DNA from: Glandiceps talaboti
Taxonomy: Eukaryota > Hemichordata > Enteropneusta > Spengelidae
Length of the DNA: 64,000 nucleotides
Direction: 5' to 3'
Assembly (NCBI RefSeq): GCF_964340395.1
Contig: NC_135549.1
Coordinates: 16,836,842 to 16,900,841 of the forward strand
In this document: positions 55,446 through 64,000 of the stretch, piece by piece
How positions within the stretch are numbered: the first letter of the stretch is position 1
Layout of the letters: every line of letters begins with the position of its first letter
Made by a program: the position numbers and the translations under genes
The notes under the pieces: generated by a model
What the model was told of the DNA's origin: nothing
Seen by the model: only the letters and a program-made list of their open reading frames with translations
The model's database searches: none

Positions 55446-56543
55446 CCTATGTGGAGTTTCTAACAAACACATTGCATTAGTGTCCAGTTCCTCCTGAACA
55501 GGAAAGACACCGAGGTGGAAATGGTCCCATGCAAGCATCACGTGTGTGTTAAGACACGCCAGTAACGTATACTATACAGCATTTATCTAAAGGTCACGGG
55601 TAATTGTAAGAAAGGTCATCGAGGGGAGAAGGAATGAGTGGCCCTCGTACATGAATATTTGTTATTCAGATATACCCTAAGGATTTCAATACACAATGCA
55701 ACAGTCATGCGAAACTAGGCGCTCTGTGGACTTGAAAAGACTGTTGATCAAAGTCGTGCAAGACCTTACTAGTCCCAACCTGTGATTGCCTAGCTTTTCA
55801 TCGTTTGCCGAGATCAAACATCACTCTACATACAAATTGTCAAGTTAACTAGAGTGCTGAGACCAAGTAGTGAAGCAAGAAATTACCGCGCGCTGTCTAT
55901 GGATAGAAGTTACCTATATCAGACCCATAACTATGTGACGTGGTGCCCGATGTGGTGGCTGTACTCGTCGCGTCCAACTGTCTACAACACTCCAAGTCAA
56001 GGCCAAGGTGATCATATGCCACAACTTCCACAAAGCAAAACTAAGGTTCAGGTACGTTCTCACCATACCTCCCTAAATCACAAGACTTCCAAACTATTAG
56101 ACACTGTAGGTCAATGCGTTCAGTAGTGACTCTGACTACCACACTGTAGTAGTTTTATAGTAGATCACACTACACTGTTGGCATGATACTAGGTCATGCT
56201 CATTGTTCTAAGAAGGAAAGTGTTATTGAAGGTAAAACGACACTATGAACAAGGAGGTTCTTGCAATAACAAAACAAAAACGAATGGAGATTGTCAGGTG
56301 TTCACTTACCCTTTGCTCTATGGTGGTACATGTATATCCATGGACTTCTTGGTATATTATATACACACATCCATTGTTGAATTTGTGCCAATCAAATAAT
56401 TTGCATGTAAACCTTCCTGCTCCCTGTAAGATCTCTAAAATTAGTATGCAGTAGATGACGTGTGTTTATTCAAGACGTCTACAAACTGTCCTTTTCAACC
56501 GCCATCTATTCTAGTTTTGATGTTAACGATTGAAATAGAATTT
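55446..56543. other. Intergenic, no gene seen
   Basis: Only short ORFs without recognisable features, the longest 90 codons at 55854-56126. Confidence 0.45.
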
Positions 56544-56722
56544 ACAGCAGTGGCAAGCTAACTGTCGTGTTTGTTTTTCTAAATGTATATCTTCATATAT
56601 TACAAGAAATCATACTTGCGTCACTAAAAAGACAGCAGTGGCAAGCTAACTGTCGTGTTTGTTTTGTAACTTCATATATCTTCATATATTACAAGAACTC
56701 ATAGTTGCGTCAATAAAAAGAA
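56544..56722. repeat. Two-copy 88-bp tandem duplication
   Basis: ACAGCAGTGGCAAGCTAACT begins at 56544 and again at 56632. Each copy continues with GTCGTGTTTGTTTT, TATCTTCATATATTACAAGAA and TTGCGTCA. Copies differ at a few positions. They lie just upstream of the glycosyltransferase gene. Confidence 0.85.
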
Positions 56723-56813
56723 AAGAGACAAGATATCCACCTCGTACGATATTTTGAATCCTTTATATTTTTATTTCATAATTATCTTTCTTTCTTACTT
56801 TTTTAACTTACAG

Positions 56814-56814
56814 T
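56814..56814 (+). other. Candidate 5' UTR splice acceptor of the glycosyltransferase gene
   Basis: A long pyrimidine tract followed by ACTTACAG (AG at 56812-56813) is a good 3' splice site about 137 bases before the start codon. This suggests a non-coding upstream exon joins here. Confidence 0.45.
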
Positions 56815-56950
56815 ATAAATGTGATATGGCTATTAAACCATCCATACCGACTGTATTGATGTCAGAATGCACTGGAGAGTCGGCCATGTTTTAGAAAAGT
56901 TGTGAATGCGCGGTTTGGTTTAAGTACACACCGTTGAACAATTCGTCATA

Positions 56951-58372
56951 ATGACATTGATTGCGTTAAAACGTTGTCGTCGCCGGAGGTGTATGTGTAA
57001 GATAGTTTATATTATTTGCTTGGTCGTCATTATTTCACCTTTGTACCTCATCTACGGACCACTTCAGGATGATATCATAACTGGAGGCAAAGTACAGGGA
57101 TGGTTGCATTTTCAGAGTGACGATAACGAACCTGATGAAGAGCTGCAAGTTCCTCTTTATACAAATCATTCGCAACACCCATACAAGTACGTCAGGGTAA
57201 ACCAAAACAATGCGCATGACCCTTTGAGACCTAATGACGACAGCGAATTTGACAACATCGATGAACTTCGATCAAAACGGAAACTTTTCGATTTTAAAGG
57301 CCCACTTCGGGAATTTGGGATCGAGGAATATTTCTATACGATACGCCAGGTTCCTAACTATATAGAGTTAAAATATGACAAATTTTATATCAAGGAACCG
57401 AAATTCATCAGCGAAAAACAACGAAATATATTTTACAACGACACTACAAACCTCGAACAACTTGGGCCGAGGACACCCGAAAGATTGCGAGGGGAGATAC
57501 ACGTTGTGAAAAACGGATCATTTAATCTTCCGTTTGACTGTGGGTATAAAAGTAATGTAAGTTTCATGACAGCTAAGAGAGGGGGAAGGTATATTAAGTA
57601 CGTCCCGGTACTATGCCCCCTCATCGTTCCAACGGCGCATCTCTTCCAACATTTTATCGATGGTACTTTACCAAAACTTATCCAAGCTTACGAAGTGTTG
57701 AGGATCCCGACGGTTAAAATTCTTTTAGAAATTCCGAACAAGAATAGTCAAATTATCTATCAACTGTTGGATCGTCTTAACTTTCCCGAAGAAAAAATAA
57801 TATGGTACAGTGGAATAACAACTTACATATCCGATTACATGATATCTACATGTAACGCGCCACCTATTCACCCAGTTTTGTGGCAAGGGATTCGAAGAAT
57901 TCTTAATTTTGCCGAAATTATAACTCCCGCCAAGCGAGAAAAAGTAGTTCTGCTCACAAGAATAAAAGCACATTCAACAGGTCGCAGGCACATCATAAAT
58001 AGAAACGAAGTGATTAGCGCCCTCAAGAGTCGATATAAACATTTTGCTGTTCTAGAAGAAGGGATCGCTGACCTTGAAGAAGGGGCGACATTTTATCGAA
58101 ATGTGAAAACTATCATTGCTGTTCATGGGGGCGCTCTTTACAATATGCTTTTTGCACCAGACAGGCTGAATGTTGTCGAATATATTCCAATTGATGATAC
58201 GCTAACCTTAACCCATAATCTAGCCCATAATATATTTTGGTTGCAATCCGAATTGGTTGGGTTCTCATATTGGCGAATGCACGCGAGAGTTGAGAATGAG
58301 GAAGGGGATATTTTCGTTAATGTCGACGAGCTGATGAAAACGTTGGATCGTATAGACCAACTTGGGGAATGA
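56951..58372 (+). CDS. GT61/DUF563-type glycosyltransferase, type II membrane protein
   Basis: A single coding exon of 473 residues. The N-terminus is a short basic segment (KRCRRRRCMCK), then a hydrophobic anchor at about residues 16-36, giving type II topology typical of Golgi or ER glycosyltransferases. The lumenal part has sequons (NHS, NDT) and a C-terminal region with LFQHFIDGTLPKLIQAYEVL and IIAVHGGALYNMLFAP at about 388-403. These match the GT61 pattern (EOGT, POMGNT2 and related DUF563 proteins), where an HGAxLxNxxF-type motif is conserved; here it reads HGGALYN. The predicted reaction is transfer of a sugar such as GlcNAc or xylose to a glycan or protein, but the acceptor cannot be assigned. 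The coding part has no introns, so it may be a retrogene-derived member of an expanded family. A poly-A signal follows at 58518. Confidence 0.85.
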   Translation: MTLIALKRCRRRRCMCKIVYIICLVVIISPLYLIYGPLQDDIITGGKVQGWLHFQSDDNEPDEELQVPLYTNHSQHPYKYVRVNQNNAHDPLRPNDDSEFDNIDELRSKRKLFDFKGPLREFGIEEYFYTIRQVPNYIELKYDKFYIKEPKFISEKQRNIFYNDTTNLEQLGPRTPERLRGEIHVVKNGSFNLPFDCGYKSNVSFMTAKRGGRYIKYVPVLCPLIVPTAHLFQHFIDGTLPKLIQAYEVLRIPTVKILLEIPNKNSQIIYQLLDRLNFPEEKIIWYSGITTYISDYMISTCNAPPIHPVLWQGIRRILNFAEIITPAKREKVVLLTRIKAHSTGRRHIINRNEVISALKSRYKHFAVLEEGIADLEEGATFYRNVKTIIAVHGGALYNMLFAPDRLNVVEYIPIDDTLTLTHNLAHNIFWLQSELVGFSYWRMHARVENEEGDIFVNVDELMKTLDRIDQLGE

Positions 58373-58517
58373 TCATACTATATTTTTTATTGTCAAAAAC
58401 GTTGTGTATTTTTTCTCTCAATAATGTTACGTAAAAGTTATGCTGCGATTTAAATGGAACATCTATTGTTTCAGGCCAAGTTACTCGACGCTTTCGAGTA
58501 TATGAACACGATATTGA

Positions 58518-58523
58518 AATAAA
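58518..58523 (+). terminator. Poly-A signal AATAAA
   Basis: Canonical hexamer 146 bases downstream of the glycosyltransferase stop codon, followed by A/T-rich sequence. Confidence 0.6.
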
Positions 58524-58529
58524 ATCGAA

Positions 58530-59669
58530 AATATAATTTCATTGATATATTGTTTTTATTGCTCCGATCTAGCTAGGCCAAATCATCAAGATTGTGGTTT
58601 ATGTGGGTTACTTCCTTTGTTTTGCTTTCGTGCAATAATCCATAGTTTGTAGTATTTTACGAGTCACCTGAAAATAATAATCTCCACTTGTTCTGATTCA
58701 ACGTAGACCAGTAATTTAATTTTTATAGTGCAGTTTGCGTTGCCCACGTCATGACGTCACGCATCAAGTTGCCCTCATTTACCATGTCAGATTTGTTCTG
58801 ACCGACAAGTAACTTTCCTATTTTGTTTTGCCGGGAACACCTACCTAAAACAGCGTCTATTTTCGCAGCAGCAAAAGTATATTACAGAACTTTGAGCAAA
58901 AATATGAATACCATAAATTATATAAATAGCTACCGTACATTATTGACTCTCGTCACTTGGTAGTTTAGGGAATAGCCGTTGGGTTTGAATCTGAAGACAG
59001 GTGAGAACACTTTTACATGTAACGGTTGCTGGTAAGGCTAGGTGGCGTTGTCGCCTTCATACGAAGCTTTTTGGAATTTTGATACTAAAACAATGTCTGA
59101 CATAATATTAAGACTTCTTTCAGTTCAGAATGGTTTATAACAAATGAAATAATTGCTGAATAGGCAGAGCGAGGGTTCTGAGTGATTATAATCCTGGTAC
59201 ACATTTACACGACGACGAGAGGAGCATTTTTTTCTATGGGTCTTCCAAAAATTCTGTTAATATTATTTGCGTTTTGTGTTAAATAATAAATGACATCCTA
59301 GCATGATCCATTCCAAAAGAATAGCATCAGCAGGGTGTTTTCACATGCTGGATCTCAGTTCAATGGGTGACAAAGTAATAGTTGACTCCCGTCCCTCGAG
59401 CTAGAAATACTACTGCTAAAATAATGCCATTTCAAACAACCCAGCTAACATTATTCGGAATGGTTTACAAACAGAAAAAAAAACATGCCAGCATTTGCAG
59501 TTTGTAAACAGTGGAATGACACCCTTTACACTATTTTAAAGTAGAATGACAGCCGCCACTCTAGCTAGCATAGCATAAGTGGAATGACAGTCAGTATTGC
59601 TTTGAAAAGCGATCAGAGGTTATCAACTTTGACCTGTAGTAATTTTATGTGACCTCTCAGTAAACCGAA
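58530..59669. other. Intergenic between glycosyltransferase and isomerase genes
   Basis: No gene. The GTGGAATGACA motif occurs three times between 59513 and 59592 (once as GTAGAATGACA), just upstream of the isomerase gene. The reverse-complement motif is scattered at 16.43-16.60 kb. Confidence 0.45.
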
Positions 59670-60776
59670 ATGGCTGCGCTTTTCCAATTCCAAAGTCTGC
59701 GTTCACCAGGTGTGCGATTTGTTGCTGGTAATTTGCTTAGTCGAAGTCGTCGAATATTGCTTGCAGAGAAATGTCCACACAACACGGCATTTCGTGCTAT
59801 TAGCTCTCAAGTCGACAGAAAATTGATCGATGTGTGCAGAGACGTAGAAGTTCCAGCTGTTGCTGTACTGCGGATGAACTCACCGCCAGTCAATAGCTTC
59901 TCACTCGAATTCCTCAAAGAATTCAACACGGTTCTTCATGAAATTGAAAACGATGCATCGTATAAAGGAATAGTATTGACCTCGGTAAGTTGTATGGGGG
60001 TTTCATTAACAGAGTAGTGTGTTGTTATTGTAATGGCAACGGCTTGCTTGTTTACAAGTTCGTTGACGTGTCCGGGTATGACCTTCGAACTCGTTCATCT
60101 ACTTTGACATCTTTGACCGTTTGCATGTTTTGGGAGTATCTGGAGTATCATAGAGGCCTGGGCATGGACATAAAGCCAAGAGGTAGAGTATCCTACCACA
60201 TTGGCACCCAGACTAAATATGTCACCGCCACACTGTACTTTGCTTTCCATGATGGATGGCATGAACTATAGTGTGACATATTGAGCTATTGAATGATCGA
60301 TCCTACACTGTTACAGTAGGATGGTGTTTCTGTTGACTTCCGTGATCTTGCAGTGTACATTTTTGAGGACTTCCAGTGTTCAAACTATCTTGACAGGGTG
60401 ATTTTTTCCACATAGTAGAGTTGTCCTTGTTATTCGTCATCATTTTTCTTCGTTCAGCCAAGGAAAAATACATGTGACTAAAAAGGGCCTTGTCACTACA
60501 AATTGCTACATGAGTAGTGACAAAAGTCTTATAATATCATGAGTATATTCGGGCTGAATGAAGACAAATTATTTGGCATTGATAAAATATACCTACCAGG
60601 AAATATAATGGTGACTTTGAATGTTTTTACTCATATTTCAAACACCACAGAACCAGTGACAGACAGTGTTAATTGTCATGATGTAGAATAACCAGGGTAT
60701 AAATTCCATTTTTAGCACAACTGAACACATATTATGTAGTTCAGTGTAGTGCTATATTGATCACATGTACATGTAA

Positions 60777-60819
<43 letters not shown>

Positions 60820-62064
60820 AATGACTAAACGTCAAACACGTCACTGATTTTGGTATTTGGTGAAGACATTACTAATTTTTGTGCATAGATGAAATAATTT
60901 TCAAATGAAATGATCAGATCAGTGATTTTCAAGTTACGTGCAACATTAGTGGGAAGGGAAGTGAATCAATATTTCTAAAAATATGTACAAATATACCTAG
61001 AAACAAGACCACACCCATAGCAACAGCCAAATGATTGTGTTTATGGCTAAGATAACGGGGAGAGATAGGCAAGTGGATGCCGAGCAACAAGACCACACAC
61101 ATGACAACAGCCAAATAATGATTTATATCAAAAAGATAACAACTGAGATGGATAGGAAAGTAGATAAACATTCAAAAAATAAAAACATTATATGCCTAAC
61201 AACAAGACCACACCTATAACAACAGCACACACAAAAAGATTATATATATTTCAAAAGTAATATTGATGGATAAACATTTTAAACAAATAACGCAAACTGT
61301 ACAGTTGTGCTATAACGCCATTGGCGCTATTTAACTGTTCACAGATATATTAAAGGTGCTGATAATAAAGGTGCTGATGGTGTCATATAAACTGCCCAAA
61401 GTACAGAACTGTTCATATTTACTGTATCGCTGTCTTTCTTCCATTGCAGGCAGTTCCAAAGCTTTTTTCAGCTGGCATTGATATCAACGAAATGTACCAA
61501 TCGGATGAAGAGAGATTGTCTGAATTCTGGAGGTCCTTTCAAGACTATTTTATATCCTTATATGGAAGTAGTTTGGTAACCATAGCAGCCATCAATGGCC
61601 ACGCAATAGCTGGGGGCTGTGCCATCACACAACTCTGTGACTATAGAATTATCACATCCTCACCAAATACTAAACTGAAATTAAATTCTACTGAACTTGG
61701 GCTTCCACCGCCAGTTTGGATCATGCAGACAGTCAAAAATAATGTCGGTCACCGAAACTGTGAACGCATCTGGCAGTCAGCGCGACTGTTTAATCCAGAG
61801 ACTGCATTCCAACTGGGTCTCGTTGATGAGCTGTGCGACGATGAAGATGTCGTCGGTAAAGCAGTTGAAGAAATGAAGAAATGGTTGGCAAACAGTGACA
61901 TGGCCAGAAAACTAACTAAATCAGCATTGAAACGGGATACATTGAAGATTTTAACTCCTGCTATGAGAGAACGAGAAATTCAACAAACTGTCAAATATCT
62001 CCTGTCAGACAGCAGTCAGGAAGTGCTTGGAAAATACTATGCAAGTATTAGAGAAAAGAAATAA
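59670..62064 (+). CDS. ECI1: Mitochondrial enoyl-CoA delta isomerase 1-like protein
   Basis: Coding exons are 59670-59984 and 61450-62064 (phase-0 intron, GTAAGT..TTGCAG), giving 309 residues, near the usual ECI1 length of about 300. The first 35 residues are basic, Ser/Arg-rich and lack acids early on, fitting a mitochondrial presequence. The crotonase fold is clear: NSPPVNSFSLEFL (72-84), the first oxyanion-hole segment FSAGIDI (111-117), INGHAIAGGCA (153-163) with the second oxyanion Gly, DYRI, and later GLVDELC. Family members shift the double bond of 3-enoyl-CoA to 2-trans-enoyl-CoA in beta-oxidation of unsaturated fatty acids. The catalytic Glu of ECI1 lies in an LNET motif, but here the sequence is LNSTELGL, with Ser185 at that place and Glu187 two residues on. 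It may be a true isomerase with a shifted base or an altered paralogue. No C-terminal peroxisomal signal is present. Confidence 0.85.
60779..60816. repeat. (GT)n microsatellite in the isomerase intron
   Basis: About 19 GT units. Confidence 0.95.
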
Positions 62065-62724
62065 ATAGGTTGATAGTCTGAACAATCGCTGACAGGATTT
62101 CATGAAAGGATGTTGTAAATATCAACAATATACATTTGATTCCCCATTTTAAGAACAACATAGATTAATAGTTCTGACTTTTTTCTTCACTTTTGATGGT
62201 TCAAATGTAGTTATTATAAGGATAGGAAAAAACAAATGAACAATGGTCTGTGACTGTGAGGGCGCTATTTTGACGTCCAAGATGGGGTACAAACATGTAA
62301 GCTATAGACTGTGGTTTCCAGTCTCTTATCGTCTTTGATAATTGGGACTGGTAAGGGCTAATTTAGCCATGGCGTTAATTGGCCCTATAATTTCCTTGCA
62401 ATCTGATTGGCCAGCAATAGCAACAGTCAAAGCACTCATTTGATTGATGATTTGCAAACTACTGTGTACATCAATCCATATTGATTGCTGGCAGACAAAA
62501 CATGAAAATGTTCTTGATTTCACTGGCGTTTTGATGATCCTTTTTCACAGGTGTCTGGATGGCTGTCATAATTGTTACTTTAATCAGATGACCTTAATGT
62601 CAAGTGAAAGATGAACGATACATCACACATGTCCTGAATCCTGACAAAAATAGCAGCCGTTAGTGGTCTCAATACTCTTAAGTCCTATAACGAAGAGGAT
62701 GATGGGTACTGGAATCCAGTCTAG
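62065..62724. other. 3' flank of the isomerase gene
   Basis: AATAAA overlaps the stop codon (62060-62065), which is probably too close to be the only cleavage signal. No other gene feature is seen. Confidence 0.4.
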
Positions 62725-63093
62725 TATAACTGCCAATATAAGACCGTGGTTGAAAGGAACATGTTACAAACAATGAAAGTAAACAACTGAATTGGATTAA
62801 TAACACTTGGCACAGCATGTTGGAAGAACAGAGACTTGTATTACATTCCGTCATTTGAGAAGAACAGTTTTATGGCCATTTTACATAATAGTTTCACAAA
62901 ACAAATTTCCTGTTCCCCTGGCATTTCATGTACACATACAGAGGCCATAAAACTGTTCTTATTAAAGCATGAAATGTAATACAAACCTCTGCTGTTCCAA
63001 CATGCTGTGCCAAATGTTATTAATCCAATTCATTTTTTTACCCTGTTTGTAACATGTTCCGTTCATCCACGGTCTGCTGTCGGCAGTTGTATA
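62725..63093. mobile_element. Foldback MITE family A, copy 2 (369 bp)
   Basis: Both arms are inverted copies for over 120 bases: GACCGTGGTTGAAAGGAACA at the left pairs with the right end through TTCCGTTCATCCACGGTCTG, and the arms meet around GTTTTATGGCC. It is clearly related to 26182-26681 but lacks that copy's extra right end. Confidence 0.8.
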
Positions 63094-63099
63094 AGCTAA

Positions 63100-64000
63100 T
63101 GACAGGCTGCGCATCATTCAGTTTAAAAAGAAACATATTTTCCACATTCTTTCCCTGACACATTAAATGAAATTGTATTTTTATTTACAATAAATGTTTA
63201 TCTATAATTCTGCTTTTTTTATTTTCACTTTGTATGCTTGTGACCAATGCACAGTTGCAGTGGGAGGATAAAAACAAATGAAATTTGGTGTCTGACTGCC
63301 TGGGGGCGCTATTGCATTGAAGTTGCACATGAAACATGGTTGCACAAGCTTTTAGACAAAGCTGCTCTGCATTCACCCTAACCCCTCTCATGGTGTCATC
63401 AGGCAATTAATCTTATTTCGTATAATTTTCAGTGCCTTCCAAAGTGTAATTATTTATTTTGATATATGTGTACATTTGGGCCGGTGGACTATTATAAGAG
63501 ATTAAAAGTAATAATAATTATTCATGATTACATGTAACACACTCATTTTCAGATTTTTCATTTTATTTTGACAAGATATTTAATTTGAGCTGGGCCAAAA
63601 GTGAAGATTTCATTTCAAAATCTAATGATGCATGTAGGTAGAAAATTACAACTTGTGACAAATGCCGATATGAGCATAGTTAGGTAAATTATGATATAGC
63701 ATATGCTATCATGAGGAGTTGTTAGACTTGTTAGGCAAGTGGTGGTGGTGGAATGTGAGCTTAGTTAGGGAAATGATAAGGCTGGCCTTTATACACAGCC
63801 ATGGAGGAGTCATCATACATATGCAGGTTTTTTCAGGTAACCCGTACATGTGTATCTCTGTGTGTCATTGAATGTGGTTGCTTTATATTTAGTCTGTGAG
63901 ATACGCCTTCTTGGGGCACCCTCTCTTAAGAGTGGCCCATGAGGGTGACTTAAAATACAATCTTCCTGACATTGGTTATAAATAAATGGATAAACAAGAA
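63100..64000. other. Intergenic, no gene seen
   Basis: No coding feature. A degenerate relative of the 50.74-kb palindrome (GATACGCC...GGGGCACCCTC...GAGGGTGACT) lies at about 63892-63960. Confidence 0.45.

Noticed and set aside
55854-56126. 90-codon ORF upstream of the glycosyltransferase gene
   Set aside because: No recognisable domain, no conserved splice context and length within chance for this base composition.
59985-60271. ORFs reading past the first isomerase exon into the intron
   Set aside because: The GTAAGT donor at 59985 and the in-frame match of the 61450 exon to the crotonase fold show the reading stops at 59984.

Overview
The window is animal nuclear DNA: A+T-rich, with spliced genes using GT..AG introns, long intergenic stretches, many microsatellites, foldback (MITE-like) elements and decayed LINE fragments. 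The gene families and the dense simple repeats fit a marine invertebrate, such as an invertebrate deuterostome or a lophotrochozoan. The sequence alone does not fix the species.

The main content is a local cluster of six SLC10-family transporter genes (sodium/bile-acid-type cotransporters, SLC10A1/A2/A6-like). One is on the + strand (8373-10485). Five are on the - strand: 14429-17582, 23320-25537, 31276-34452, 39176-42106 and 49103-51998. All six share one architecture of three coding exons, with a phase-2 intron and then a phase-0 intron. The first exon carries the CPGGxxSN loop, the second the GIGMMPL helix and the third the ETG(V/M)QN helix plus a cytosolic tail. Exon 2 is exactly 205 nt in the five - strand genes and 211 nt in the + strand gene. 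Two pairs are very recent duplicates: 14.4/23.3 kb, where conserved upstream non-coding blocks were copied too, and 39.2/49.1 kb. The cores are nearly constant, while the tails range from almost none (337-aa protein) to about 430 residues (749-aa protein).

The tails carry the most interesting signal. Five of the six have a short QT motif resembling dynein light chain LC8 ligands (GIQTD, GVQTD, DIQTR twice, STQTY). Three end in a class I PDZ-type C-terminus (-ETCV twice, -ETEV). This suggests one transporter core diversified through its trafficking and scaffolding tail.

Downstream on the + strand are two unrelated genes. One is a single-coding-exon type II membrane glycosyltransferase of the GT61/DUF563 type (56951-58372). 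The other is a two-exon mitochondrial enoyl-CoA delta isomerase 1-like crotonase (59670-62064), in which the expected catalytic Glu appears to be Ser.

The rest is repeats: a 1.3-kb ACCAT pentanucleotide array (6281-7595); at least eight foldback elements, two with clear target-site duplications (TA at 2.4 kb, 9 bp at 5.35 kb); an 86-bp palindrome between 14-bp direct repeats; two LINE coding relics and a probable LINE 3' tail; a tRNA-derived SINE candidate; and long (GA)n, (CA)n, (CT)n, (AT)n and (ATG)n tracts. No rRNA, convincing functional tRNA or CRISPR array was seen.
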